DNA of 29,685 nt, taken from assembly GCF_000003605.2 (NCBI RefSeq), contig NW_003122409.1, positions 219,807 to 249,491 on the forward strand, read 5' to 3'. Made by a program: the position numbers and the translations under genes. The notes under the pieces were generated by a model. It saw nothing but the letters and a program-made list of their open reading frames with translations. It was not told the origin of the DNA and did not search any database. Positions 1 through 11,488 of this stretch are shown in pieces. Position 1 is the first letter of the stretch; every line of letters starts with the position of its first letter. This DNA is from Saccoglossus kowalevskii. Its lineage: Eukaryota; Hemichordata; Enteropneusta; Harrimaniidae.

Positions 1-1664
1 CCCCCACTTTAATGCGCTATCTTGGTGTCAGCCAAGCTTGGTTGAATGAACACAAGCACCTGTGGACCTTAGCCAATTTCCCCCCAAGTAAATTTAGCAG
101 ATGCACCCATGGTAGGGTCAACCTTTTTTTGATATTCAACCTTGTGTAGGATTTGAACTTGAGTCTATCAATGCAACAAACACTACGCTAACAGTGGCCG
201 GAGTTCAACATGCATAACTAATACATTGACGTCTGACATTTGCATTATTGCTAAAAAAAATATTACAAAAATACATGGGCTAAAATTAAAAGCCATTACA
301 ATAATCACTATCCTAGCAACATTGTCTTCCTGTTGCTGAGTGTTGTTGTCATGGTGATGAATTATAGAGACGTGTTAATCACTAATGCTAAAATTAGAAT
401 GTGATTATAACTACCATCCAAGATATATTGTCACATTTCTTGAAGAGTCATGTAAAAATGTAGTGTCATAACAATCACTACATCGTTGTACTCATCTAAT
501 TAGTCTTAACATTTGAAGAATGCCACATTCATCAAACCAATACTAATTGATTAATAATTAAAATTTTTCCAATTTAAATTATTGCTCTACTACGTTAGAT
601 ACATACCTCCATTAACCACATGTCAGATTTCACAGGGCAGTAAATATTCATAAAATAATGATAATAAATGTTTGACATAATCATCAGAATTTCTTATCCC
701 TATTGAATATTATACAGGTCCCATGGCCAATTATTGATTTATTCTGATTCCCAGGCCATTATCAACTAATGATGTCAGTGGTTTGTTTATTTGTTGGTTG
801 ACATTTTGCAGCATCTGCACTCACGACTTGGTCGCCACGGAGGTTGCCGGGCTATGATTGGATGTTGGTAACTATGTATAACAAGTCATGCAATGTCATG
901 AACTACAGTATTAACGTAAAAGATCAAAATCCAGTATTGTGGTTTGAAGATTTTTGGACTTGAGTAAGTATGAGCAAGCTTTAATAGTCATTGCACAGTC
1001 CCAGGTGGATATTAGCGGTAGTTGATTTCAATGTTAAAGTCATGTAGATATACATGTCTGCCATTCATCATATGTGTGCCAACATATTGAACAGAATAAG
1101 CCACTGTTATCCCCCGAAAACTAGCATGGATAACATTAAAAAACCAAATGGTTGCCAGTCAGCCATTTTTACAATATACACCTGTAACCAAGTATGATCA
1201 TGATACAAGGCTTGATTGAAATTTTCCTGTCCATCTTTGGTTTTGGACACATTTACAAACTCTGAATTTATGATTGTAGAAAAAATGTTGATTCAACAAA
1301 TTTGATCAAATCACAAATAAACTCAACCTAAATAATCTATGAGTATAGTACTTGCGTGAACACTGGCAACTGAATTAGGCAATATATTAGTAAGGAATTC
1401 ACATGGACTTAAATAAAACAAATTGGCCACCAGTCAGCCATATAATTAAAAGTGACTATTTTCGGACTTTGTCTGAATGGGGACTATAATTATACAAACC
1501 CTTGAGCTTATTAAGCTAATGCAATATTTTATCTGAGAGCGTTTTTAAATCAGTGTAATTTAAGTGTTGTTTATCTTGTATTATTTTCTGCTTTTAATCC
1601 GTCTTTGTAAAAAACAAATTTTTGTTTATGTCAGTCAGTTGCATATATGCCATGAAAGATTTAA
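1..1664. other. gene-free AT-rich stretch
   Basis: No open frame of useful length and no convincing exon with both splice sites. The sequence is AT-rich with scattered poly-A and poly-T runs. A short phrase reading CCAGTCAGCCAT occurs twice (near 1156 and 1430), which hints at an old dispersed repeat, but I cannot define its ends. Confidence 0.5.
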
Positions 1665-1784
1665 AAACTGCGAATTATTTGCATATACCATATTTGCTCT
1701 ATTAGCGCATCTCTAATAAAAGTGACTGTAACTTTACTTGAGTGCATGTGCAAACAACAATATGCAAATATGGGGGGAATAAGA

Positions 1785-3108
1785 AACTGCTAATCATATG
1801 CATATTTATCAATACAAGGAGAATTAGAAACTGTAAATTATTTGCATATATGTCATTACCAGGAGAATTAGAAACTGTAAATTATTTGCATATATGTCAT
1901 TACCAGGAGAATTAGAAACTGTAAATTATTTGCATATATGTCATTACCAGGAGAATTAGAAACTGTAAATTATTTGCATATATGTCATTACCAGGAGAAT
2001 TAGAAACTGTAAATTATTTGCATATATGTCATTACCAGGAGAATTAGAAACTGTAAATTATTTGCATATATGTCATTACCAGGAGAATTGGAGATGTAAA
2101 TTATTTGCATATATGTCATTACCAGGAGAATTGGAGATGTAAATTATTTGCATATATGTCATTACCAGGAGAATTGGAGATGTAAATTATTTGCATATAT
2201 GTCATTACCAGGAGAATTGGAGATGTAATTTATTTGCATATATGTCAATAGTGTGAGAATTAGAAACTGTAATTTATTTGCATATATGTCAGTACCAAGA
2301 GAATGGCAGATGTAAATAATTTACATATATGTCAAATACTGGGAGTATTAGAGATTGTAAATGATTTGCATATACGTCAATAGTGTGAGAATTAGAAACT
2401 GTAATTTATTTGCATATATGTCAGTACCAAGAGAATGGCAGATGTAAATAATTTACATATATGTCAAATACTGGGAGAATTAGAGATTGTAAATGATTTG
2501 CATATACGTCAGTACCGAAAGAATTAAAAACTGTAAATTATTTGCATATATATCAATATATGTAAAGAATTTGCATATATCAGTATGTTAATACTGAGTA
2601 ATTAGAAACTGTAAATTATTCGCATATATATCAATATATGTAAAGAATTTGCATATATCAGTATGTTAATACTGAGTAATTAGAAACTGTAAATTATTCG
2701 CATATATGTCAATACCAGGATAATTAAAAACTGTAAATTATTCACATATATGTCATTATATGTACAAAATTTGCATATACTAGTATGTCAATACTGGGGA
2801 AATTAGAAACTGAAAATTATTTGCATATATGTCAAATACTGGGAGAATTAGAAACTGTAAATTATTTGCATATACGTCAGCACCAAAAGAATTAAAAACT
2901 GTAAATTATTTGCATATATGTCAATACCAGAAGAATTAAAAATTGTAAATTATTTGCAAATATGTCAATACCAGGAGAATTAAAAACTGTAAATTATTTG
3001 CATATACGTCAGCACCAAAAGAATTAAAAACTGTAAATTATTTGCATATATATCAATACCAGGAGAATTAAAAACTGTAAATTATTTGCAAATATGTCAA
3101 TATATTAA
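1785..3108 (+). repeat. 44-bp minisatellite array carrying octamer motifs
   Basis: Tandem units of 44 bp of the form GAGAATTAGAAACTG - TAAATTATTTGCATATATG - TCATTACCAG. Six or so nearly identical 44-mers (about 1820-2085) are followed by four 43-bp variants reading GAATTGGAGATG (about 2086-2250), then by diverged units to about 3108. Most units contain ATTTGCAT, the reverse complement of the POU octamer ATGCAAAT. Outlying octamers lie at 1677-1684 (forward) and 1762-1769 (reverse). In the diverged part the units form higher-order repeats of 132 bp (three monomers) and 78 bp. No coding capacity. Confidence 0.95.
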
Positions 3109-3998
3109 ATAAATTATTTATAGATGATTATCTGATGAAATAAAAATCACATTAACTGAAGTACCCTTGCATCAAAATTTAATTGATAAGTTAAAACATT
3201 GCCAAATATGTGTTGCTAAATAACAAAAGACTTTATATATTTTTTATTTTTCAGATCTTTCCACTGACTTCAAAGTCCGTTGACAGCAAACATTACCTGG
3301 TTGCCTGGCTATGAGAAAACATTGGCAATATTAACATTTTATTTATATACCTTATTTCATATCAATGTTTGAGCCTTGACTGCGATAAATGTGAAATTTA
3401 AAATAATTTTTAATCGATAGTGACATATTCGCTGATTATATAAACCGACACCCATAATGTTGAAGTGTCAGGTATTTGGAAAATGTATGTAAATGAGGTG
3501 AGAAACGAGAGAACCAGTCTGGATGGCCTTCAAGTTAATATTGTACCATTGGGAGCGTTGGTGCCTGACTTGACCAGCTTTGCCTTGGTTTTGACACCAC
3601 TATGATACAATAACACAATACTGGCTGAACTTTTGACTCGGACAGGTGGTTCCAAACAAAAGAGCATCTGTGAATCAGCCCATCATCCATGAATCCCCTA
3701 ATGTAAGTACCGATACCTACATTAAAGATATCTAGTTTTACTACTGGCTTCTAGATATTTCTCAACTGGGTATCATTCAAGCACAGATTTTTATTATTGT
3801 ATTAGCTTTTAAAAGCACGCATAAACCCAAAATTGGAACAGCTCAGCAAAATGTTTACACATTTTTATGTATTTTTCTACGACTTGGTCATTATTTTTAG
3901 ACAAAATAATTTTTGATCAATGTTTTTTTTTATTCTTGAAAAAAGTTATGCAGCTGTGATTTGTGAAGTGACAAAAGTTGACTTTGGTGTTCAAAAGT
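3109..3998. other. no confident gene
   Basis: Contains a good-looking acceptor (T-rich tract ending TTTTTCAG at 3254) followed by 19 open codons to a TGA at 3312-3314, and a 40-codon frame at 3483-3605 about 45 bp downstream of a TATATAAA. Neither resembles a known protein and neither has a second supporting signal, so I do not call a gene. Confidence 0.4.
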
Positions 3999-4108
3999 TT
4001 AAAGGACGGCAGTTGTCTTGCCGCATCCTGTTCGATATGGGACTCATAGCGACGTATACAACGCATGTAAAATACATGTTTATTTTCATGACGACCACCA
4101 CGCTTTAA
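3999..4108 (+). mobile_element. T2/Kolobok-like MITE, family A copy 1
   Basis: Both ends are TTAA (3999-4002 and 4105-4108), followed inward by AAGGACGG at the left and its inverted counterpart at the right. The body carries the family phrases GATATGGGACTCATAG and CGTATACAACGC. About 110 bp, non-coding. TTAA duplication with AAAGG ends is what is known of T2 MITEs of the Kolobok superfamily; that assignment is from memory of the family. Confidence 0.8.
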
Positions 4109-4929
4109 TGTTCATCTGAAGAAGAGTTTGCAGCACTCTCACCCAGGGTACTATTCTGTGGCTGTGGGAATTCGGTTCGAATAAATCACCACGTTTAATA
4201 AATCTCCACAGAACATACAGTAGACTCAAGTGATCGAGTTCAAAAGTCGTAATGACTTCTTTATTCATGGGTAGAACACTGAACTTTTCGACCAGTAATT
4301 ACATCAGTAGTACAAACAGATTCAGCCCCCATTTTTTGTGTTCAACCCTCAGGTAGAATATGAACTCGTGGCCGACCAATCATATGAGGTCCAGCATAAT
4401 TATGATGCTGCTGATGATTGGAAACGAATTTTGTTATTTTATATAACAAAAAAACCTGTCTCTCAGTAAGAATTCATTGGATTGTTATTATACAAAACAC
4501 TTTAAAAAATAGGACAAAAACTTGGGTTCAATTTTTTTAACATTTTCCTCATGTCTAGACTATCAGGTAAAAATCAACAACATTCAATAAAATTTTAATT
4601 GTGCTCGTATAACCCACCCTCACCTTGTAATGTACTATTTTTAACACAGCATTTTACGAGCAATATCTGAAATAAAATATGTCATCGTACTTGGCATATT
4701 TTCATCACTGTGTAGATAGCCAAGTAGTATTTTTATTGGCTCATTTATTATTACCCTGTCAGCTATCATTTATAATCGGTATTGCAGCTGAGATGTTAAT
4801 ATAAAATACTGTGAGAGATGTTAGCTTGACTAATGAGCTCATTTTGCCTATTAATGTACACATCTTTGCACTTACCCTGTTGTCATGTAATGATGGACAA
4901 TGCATCGTCATTTATTCCCTCAACATTAT
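4109..4929. other. gene-free stretch
   Basis: AT-rich, no supported gene. A phrase GGTTCGAATAA near 4171 resembles a Pol III B box, but no tRNA fold or A box accompanies it. Confidence 0.45.
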
Positions 4930-5262
4930 ATTATATTACATCATAAGGAACTGTCACATTATATCACATCTCATTATATTACATAAGATTATATTACTTC
5001 ACAGCACATTACATCACATCTCATTTTATTACATGATGTGCATCACATCTCATTATATTACATAATGTACAGCACATTACATAAGATTACATTACTTCAC
5101 AGAACATTACATCACATCTCATTATATTACATAATGTACATTACATTACATAAGATTATATTACTTCACAGCACATTACATCACATCTCATTATATTACA
5201 TAATGTACATCACATCTCATTATATTACATAATGTACATTACATAAGATTATATTACTTCTC
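4930..5262. repeat. composite tandem repeat, TTACATCACATCTCATT type
   Basis: Irregular tandem array built from ATCACATCTCATTATATT, ACATAATGTAC and ATAAGATTATATTACTTC. ATCACATCTC starts at about 4963, 5023, 5042, 5111, 5180 and 5209, so spacings vary (19 to 69 bp) as expected for unequal exchange among sub-blocks. The open frames across it are only repeat translations. Confidence 0.9.
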
Positions 5263-6128
5263 AGCAATTTTTATTTTGATATACAAAATGAAGTAAAGAT
5301 GTTACATGTGTCTGCACTATTCTATATTGATTTAATTTTTCTAATTAACGATTTTAAAATATAGAAAAAAATCATAGTTTATAACAGCACTGTATATGTA
5401 AAGTGTAATTCTTTGTATTGGTTTCTGATTGGTGCACTTTTTACATAGTCAGTCAGTTTAATCAATAGCGAATATCCAAGCAATCCGACAGGTGGTTTTG
5501 AAGAAGAAGAAGTAAAAAATCATAAGCAATTTTTTTACTGAAAATTAACAAAATGTGAACAGTTATCATGTATGAATTCTACAGTAAAATAGGACTCAAC
5601 ATCCAATGACTCATCAAATACGAAAACTATAAAAACTTGACCACACTGTTTCAGTGTTGTTTTTACAACTTTTTATGACTAGCAATCAAAATTGTATATT
5701 TTGTGTGCTTATCATCTTATTGTTGGTATTCTGCTCATGATTTTGGTATTTTAACTCGTCACTTCTCGACTCAATATCTAAGTATCAAAACAATTCTTGT
5801 TGGCTGTTTTCTAAAGAAGATAAGAATGTAAATAGACGGACACCGACAAACAGTCAGAATGGTATGTCTAGTGGTACTAAAAAAAGATAATATTCTTTTT
5901 GTTGAATATAAGAGATTAACTGATTATATAAAATTAACAATACCCTGTGTAGATGTTCATGTTCGTGAGGACCAGCCTTTGTTTACTATTGTCTCTAACG
6001 ATGTTTTATCGTACTAAACTTGTCATTTTCAAGTATGCCGACATACAATATTTAACATTATCTGAGACATGTAAAACTGTTTGGGTGTTTTGTATGTATT
6101 TATTTTCATTGATTTTTGATGAGTTGAA
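5263..6128. other. gene-free AT-rich stretch
   Basis: Only AT-rich sequence is visible. The open frame beginning near 5953 runs into a transposon fragment and is not a gene. Confidence 0.5.
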
Positions 6129-6241
6129 TGTAAAATATAGAAAAAAAAGGTATATTAGCTGGATTGTATTTTCACTATTTTATTTTCCTCCAGCGAAAAT
6201 AGCAAAATTAATTCCAAGCGAAAATAAAGTTTTTTACTGTA
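6129..6241 (-). mobile_element. TA-flanked MITE, family C fragment
   Basis: Reverse-orientation fragment of the element at 10498-10699. It shares the poly-A segment, the CTGGATTGTATTTTCACT block, CCAGCGAAAATAG and the terminal phrase AAATAAAG...TTACTGTA. The other terminus is missing. Confidence 0.65.
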
Positions 6242-6544
6242 CAAATGACAAGCTTTTCACAAAAGAGTGTTGGTTATTATAAATAATTTTTTTTTATCTT
6301 TATAATATATATATAATAGAATACGCTTGGCATTGCCTTCATCTTTATAAATATTTATAAATTTCAAACTAAAACAAAAGGTTTCTATTAGCCAATTGAA
6401 TGGTTTCTCTTAATTCTGTAGTGCTCTGCATGGAACCAATCATGTACATACACAGATTAATGATAACAATCTTAAGGAGGTTCAAGCAAAATCAAAGATT
6501 ATATGTCATGTTTACCTAACTTTCATTATTATGCGTTCATGTCG
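6242..6544. other. gene-free stretch
   Basis: A TA-rich run near 6300-6320, then TTTATAAATTTC followed by GGTTTCTATTAGCCAAT, a phrase that recurs in similar form near 13208-13260. This is probably part of an undefined dispersed repeat. Confidence 0.4.
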
Positions 6545-6850
6545 TGGAAAAAAAAAATCATCAGATAATTTTTTGTGATACAAGAGTCCAAAATATCACT
6601 GCAAATGGTCAAAACTGGCATTTTTATGCTGGTTTCTATGGTGAGATTATATATTCCTTCATACTAGTATCTCAAAATGTTGTTGACATGTGATGAAAAC
6701 TTCATGTATTGGTACTGACATGAATCCTATTAGATACTGTGAAAACATGTCAAAAAAATTACATATAATTCAATGAGTTTCTAGAGTTTTCTATTATATA
6801 CAATGGGGATGATTTCCCACAATGCATTGCATATATGTGCAGTAAAAGGC
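6545..6850 (+). repeat. dispersed repeat K, copy 1
   Basis: Matches the reverse complement of 8645-8960. Shared landmarks are ATAATTTTTTGTGATACAAGAGTC at one end (in part) and CACAATGCATTGCATATAT at the other, with TTTCTATGGTGAGA and TCTCAAAATGTTG between them. No coding capacity and no clear terminal repeats. Confidence 0.7.
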
Positions 6851-7034
6851 TCAGTAGTGCAAAATTTGAATTCAGCGCGAACTTCTTTGAGAAGAATCAC
6901 ATATAGCACATTGGTAGTGACTGTACACCAGTAAATGCAATTTATGCATACAATGAGTCATGAGGGTGACACTGTTAAAGAAAAACTCAGTAAAACATTT
7001 CTTGTTTGAAAGAGATTCAATAATTTTCACTTTA

Positions 7035-7196
7035 AAATTTAAAATTTTCGCTGAAGGGATGATTCAGTGAAAATAAAATCCAGCGAATATACTTTTTTTT
7101 ACTATATTTTAGATTCAATTGTCAAAAATCAGTGATAACACCCAAAAAGTATATTCAGCGAATTTAATTCCAGCTAAAATAAAGTATTTCACAGTA
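7035..7196 (+). mobile_element. TA-flanked MITE, family C copy
   Basis: Same order of blocks as 10530-10699: TTTTCGCTGAAGGGATGATT, AAATAAAATCCAGCGAATAT, a T-run, AAAATCAG, then GTATTTCACAGTA at the right end. The left terminal repeat is missing or replaced by AT-rich sequence, so this copy is truncated. Confidence 0.75.
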
Positions 7197-7699
7197 TATA
7201 TGGCAGCTAACAAAGTACCTTTGTTGTTACTGGGGGGTATTGCCTGCAACCATGGAGTACATTGACAGTCAAGTATCAGTCAGTATGTTAGCTGCGCATA
7301 TTATAATACTTCACACTAGGTAATAAATATTAAAGAGAATGGTAGATATTAAGATATGATAGTTATACTGTGATACACACCTATATCCTGTCACCAATAT
7401 AACATGACTCATTCATGTTATTATAACAATGTTATGTTTTCTTACTTCGCTTGGGTCACTCGGCTAAAGGGTTGTTTTCAATGAAGCAGCGTATAGTTCT
7501 GAATGCATGAATTCTATCAAAAACAATTGCATTTATTTGTATAAAATGTCTGAATTCACTATTGTTAGGCGTCTTATTGGCTACACAACCTTAATACATA
7601 GTCAATCAGATGTTATCGCTGTTGTACTCAGTTTGATTACTTGCCAAATTCAGGTTTCTATTAAACCAGACTTAGCTGGGGACAAAATTGTCAGATACC
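7197..7699. other. gene-free stretch
   Basis: No supported gene. A 65-codon frame from 7507 has no recognisable domain and stops just before the next tandem array. Confidence 0.45.
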
Positions 7700-7893
7700 A
7701 ATAAAATTGCACCTATTTTTCCACCAATCACGTTGCTCCCTACTCTACAAATGATCTTGCTCCATCTTCCCACCATTCATATTGCTCCCTGCCTTCTACA
7801 AATGATGTTGCTCCATCTCTCCACTGATCATATTTTTCCCCGCTCTCTACATATGATATTACTGCTAGCTCTTCACCAATCGTATTGCTCTCA
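7700..7893 (+). repeat. degenerate minisatellite, about 51-bp unit
   Basis: About three and a half diverged units of the form CACCAATCACGTTGCTCCCT-ACTCTACAAATGATCTTGC-TCCATCTTCC, each made of two similar halves containing GATNNTNTTGCTCC. The 72-codon frame across it is repetitive in the same way and is a by-product. Confidence 0.8.
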
Positions 7894-8241
7894 AAATTTG
7901 GTTTAAGTGGAATTTTAGGAACACTAAACTCATTCCTCCCAGAACAAGCTCAACTATTTCAGCTAAAAAATATATGATGTATTAAAAGTAGATCTCCTGC
8001 CCTCACTTTCTCTCTCATTTCATTTTGACTTTACTGGAGGTATTATCCCTTATACAATCATACCTACAATTTAATTGACCTTTAATGACAAAAAAAGTCT
8101 CTAAATTCAGTGAGTGTATATGGTTTACAAATCTAGCTTAATTTAACAGACCTGCTTAAATAAATATTCTGCACCTAATTTCTCCATTACCAATCCACAA
8201 TCTCAACATTTGATGTTGTGTATATATTGGTCAGTAGATGA
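7894..8241. other. gene-free stretch
   Basis: AT-rich; nothing recognised. Confidence 0.5.
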
Positions 8242-8454
8242 TACTGTAAAAAGGTTAATTATTCACTGGGTTTTAATGTTGCTTATTTCGCTGACTGGAA
8301 AATGCGCTAAATTAAAACGCAGTGAATATGTAAAATTGAGCATAGAACAAATGACATCTAAATGACAAAACCGTGAATTTAAAACCCACTGGTTATGCAT
8401 GAAATGATAAATCAGTGAAATTTAAACCCAGTGAAAATTAATTATTTTACAGTA
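8242..8454 (+). mobile_element. TA-flanked MITE, family D (intact inverted repeats)
   Basis: Inverted terminal repeats of about 35 bp: the left end reads TACTGTAAAAAGGTTAATTA then TTCACTGGGTTTTAA; the right end is the inverse of TACTGTAAAATAATTAAT then TTTCACTGGGTTTAA. TA at both ends suits a Tc1/mariner-type TA target. The interior is non-coding. Confidence 0.85.
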
Positions 8455-8644
8455 TATTGCACACATTTGTAAAAATGGAACAGCACAACTTTAAGGTGAT
8501 TCACTGATTAGAGTATGCACTTTTTACAGAAGAAATGCAGCCTATTTATAAACATCCATTATTTCTAATAAAATGCTTGTTAAGCTGTTTCATTAAATTA
8601 CAATTTTGACAAATCTATTGGTAAGTAATACATATAGTAGTCTC

Positions 8645-8960
8645 AGCAGAAAGCATATATACACCCTGTACATCAAATGTCTGTGCCGATGGGAGATATA
8701 TGCAATGCATCATGGGAGAAAGCCTCAAATTGTATATAATGAGAAACTATTTTCACATTTGGAAACTCAATAAATCAATTATCAGCAATGTTTTAACATT
8801 ATCAGTATTCATACACAAAATATATGACTTAACATCTTATCGCCTATCAAAATTTTGAGATATGGAGAAATATTTTCAATGCAAAATTGGAAATTTGTGA
8901 TGTTTTCTATGACATGTTAGACTCTTGTTTGTCAAAAAATTGTTCTGTGATCCGAATTAA
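8645..8960 (-). repeat. dispersed repeat K, copy 2 (inverted)
   Basis: Reverse-complement partner of 6545-6850, about 2 kb away. Matching landmarks include ATATATGCAATGCATCATGGG near 8695 (in part) and GACTCTTGTTTGTCAAAAAA near 8918. Confidence 0.7.
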
Positions 8961-9681
8961 TGGCATTAACTCGTAATAACGAAAACATGCCAAGATGACA
9001 TAACCTAGTTAAGTTTGATTTACTTTACCATAAACGTCTCTCTGCTTTATTACCAGAAAAGGTTATGGTTTACTTTCTATAGTACTTTACTTTCATAGTA
9101 GTTTACCTTTTATTCTACCGGTAAGTGCTTAATATTTCAAAATTAGTTATAAATCTCCATTTCCGGCAACTGCCTTGATGGATTGAATTCAACTTTCAAG
9201 GGTCATTTTACAGGTTGCCACATAAAATGCCACAGAAATAAATGAGCGATTCATTTAGCGAAAAAGGGGATATTTACAGCTTGTTGATATGTGATTAAGA
9301 ACATTGAACCTGTAGTATCATTATGAACTCTGTGATAATTTATCTCTATTGTTAACATAGACCTTGACACAGAAACACTGCTAAATGACATTGACTGTTG
9401 GCAGCTGCAGGGGGAACACCCATTGTTATTTAAATTACTGATCAATTGTTTGATAGCACTGTGTAGAGCTGCACCTGCTAGGCAGTGTGCCCAATGTCAG
9501 AGTTCCTCTCTCCTCTGCCAACTCACAGAATATTAAATACACCAAATTCAAATTTATATAAATGAGGGTTTCTAAGATATATAGATAGGGTATGAAATGT
9601 GATGAAGATAGCATTTGAAGTCATGCAACCTGCAAAATAATGAGAAAATAGCAACTTTCTAGTGCGACTGTGGTATTAGGT
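8961..9681. other. gene-free stretch
   Basis: No supported gene; the minus-strand frame at 9251-9445 has no recognisable domain. Confidence 0.5.
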
Positions 9682-9787
9682 TTAAAGCGCGGTGGTCGTC
9701 ACACAGCGCATGTTCGAATTTCATGTAAATAAACAATTTCACATGCGTTGTATACGTCGCTATGAGTCTCATACTGCCGCCCTTTAA
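9682..9787 (-). mobile_element. T2/Kolobok-like MITE, family A copy 2
   Basis: TTAA at both ends (9682-9685, 9784-9787). Inward are AAGCGCGGTGGTCGTC at the left and GCCGCCCTTTAA at the right. It carries the inverse of the family core (CGTCGCTATGAGTCTCAT), so it lies opposite to copy 1. Confidence 0.85.
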
Positions 9788-10256
9788 TTTATTTCAGCAG
9801 ATTAGAAGTTGCATGGATATTCACTCAGTTTTAAAATCACTGGTTTTTGAAAGAATAGATTTAGAGCATCTACCTGTATGGATCATTAGCCCTATATAGA
9901 TCATAAAAAGCCAAGTACTCTATGACATTGGCCTTGAATTATCTGATACTGTCATCCTCTATTTGTTCAATAATAAAGTTTAAATCCAAGCACACAATGG
10001 ATTTAATGATCTCTAATTTTAGTGGTCAACAAGTTTCTGCCAGACCTTATTCCGCGATACAGTGGAATACTATGCTAGAAGGCCGGTAGTACAAATTTAT
10101 TTGTGTAACTGGTCATGCATTGCATAAATTAGGTACACATCACAGCTATTTTTACGTTTTTGTCATTAAAACAAAATAAAAGCACATGTTATATAAAATT
10201 TCAAAAATGCACATGCACATCAATTTTGGAGTACAAATTTGACCAGAAAATGTTTT
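9788..10256. other. gene-free stretch
   Basis: No supported gene. ATACAGTGGAATACTATG near 10067 resembles one terminal repeat of the family C elements, possibly a lone remnant. Confidence 0.45.
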
Positions 10257-10377
10257 TTAAAGGGCGATGATCGTCGTGTCGTGTGGGACTCATGGCGACA
10301 TATACAACACGTGTAAAATACATCGTTTGTTTACATGAAATTCAAATACTCTCTGAGCAATGACAACCGCCCATTAA
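10257..10377 (+). mobile_element. T2/Kolobok-like MITE, family A copy 3
   Basis: TTAA at 10257-10260 and 10374-10377, with AAAGGGCGATGATCGTC at the left. The core phrases GTGGGACTCATGGCGAC and CATCGTTTGTTTACATGA are those of the family. Confidence 0.85.
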
Positions 10378-10497
10378 TAAAGGAATAAAAAATACAGGTC
10401 ATAACCACTTGATGGTGTTATTGTCTCTAATATTAGTTCGTAGAAAAACTTCATTTTATTTTTCTCTCTCTAGTCTTCTGTGCCTACCATCGCACAA

Positions 10498-10699
10498 TAC
10501 TGTGGAATACTTTTTTCGCTTGGAATTTATTTCGCTGAAGGGATGATTCTGTGAAAATAAAATCCAGCGAATATATTTTTTTTCCTATATTTCACATTAA
10601 ACTCATCAAAAATCAGCAAAAATAAATTCCATACAAAATGCCCAAAAAGCCTTTTCAGCGAAAATTAATTCCAGCGAGAAAATAAAGTATTCCACAGTA
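10498..10699 (+). mobile_element. TA-flanked MITE, family C (complete)
   Basis: Complete 202-bp element. The left end TACTGTGGAATACTTTTTTC and the right end, the inverse of TACTGTGGAATACTTTATTT, continue into further inverted matches around GGAATTTATTTCGCTG, giving terminal repeats of about 40 bp. TA at both termini. Non-coding. This is the reference copy for the fragments at 6129 and 7035. Confidence 0.9.
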
Positions 10700-11218
10700 T
10701 TTTTTCGTCAATGTTTTGCCCTTGAATCCACACCCTGTAAGCCCAACTGCAATAATATCTTGTCGTTAATAATTTGAAATATATTTATAATAAAACCATA
10801 CTAACGATAAGGTCTCATTGTTTTGTAACTATTTACAGTATTTTAATAATAAATAAATAAATAATAAATACTATTCATCAATAATATTTAGGTCACTAAG
10901 TATTGTTATTGAGTATTTGGGTTGAATTAGAAACACTAAGGATAGGGCAGATTTTGAGAATATTTGGGGTAAAAATCATACTGCGAAAATGACGAGAAAA
11001 ATATGGATACTTTTAATAGGAGAAAGGATCTAATAAATTTACAGTAACATCATTCTGCTCAAAACTATTTTTAAAATGTAAGCCCGAATTAATCATCGAC
11101 TTTAACCTGTGACTCAACAATACCCTATTGGACTATTACAAGAACACCTCCATTTTAAACCAAAAATTGCATATATTGCATACTGGATCATTAGAATATG
11201 ACTTATTTCAGGCATAAC
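10700..11218. other. gene-free stretch
   Basis: AT-rich, with an imperfect (AAT/AAAT) microsatellite at about 10847-10870. No supported gene. Confidence 0.5.
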
Positions 11219-11479
11219 TACAGTGAATTTCATGAAGGCATGCATGTTTTTTTATGAAAGTTTATAAAATATTTATAAAACACTCACCCTGGAATTTGCT
11301 TTCATTGGTTATAGTGGCCATTTAGTTTCGTCCATTACCTTATCAGGTTACTTTCAATCATTGGCCGATTTACTATGTTGCGATTGGTCAAGTTGTTTTC
11401 AACCGTCATGTAAGATTAATAAAACATTTATAAATATTTTATATAAAAACACATTCATGTGTTAAGGAAATTCACTGTA
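11219..11479 (+). mobile_element. TA-flanked MITE, family F
   Basis: Inverted terminal repeats of roughly 60 bp: the left end TACAGTGAATTTCATGAAG continues to TTTATAAAATATTTATAAA; the right end is the inverse of TACAGTGAATTTCCTTAAC with the same internal TATTTATAAA block. TA at both ends; non-coding interior. Confidence 0.85.
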
Positions 11480-11488
11480 TACTATAGC

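Noticed and set aside
1785-3108. CRISPR-like regular repeats
   Set aside because: Units are directly adjacent with no unique spacers, and the genome is eukaryotic; this is a minisatellite.
3483-3605. 40-codon frame downstream of TATATAAA
   Set aside because: Short, no known motif, TATA-like strings are common in this AT-rich DNA.
4165-4185. tRNA or SINE B box (GGTTCGAATAA)
   Set aside because: No A box at the right distance and no cloverleaf pairing.
4811-5232. Histidine/isoleucine-rich open frames
   Set aside because: They are translations of the ATCACATCTC tandem array.
5953-6282. 109-codon frame with hydrophobic segments
   Set aside because: Its C-terminal third is a family C transposon fragment; hydrophobicity is expected from AT-rich DNA.
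7688-7906. 72-codon frame rich in L, P and H
   Set aside because: It follows the 51-bp minisatellite exactly and has no independent support.
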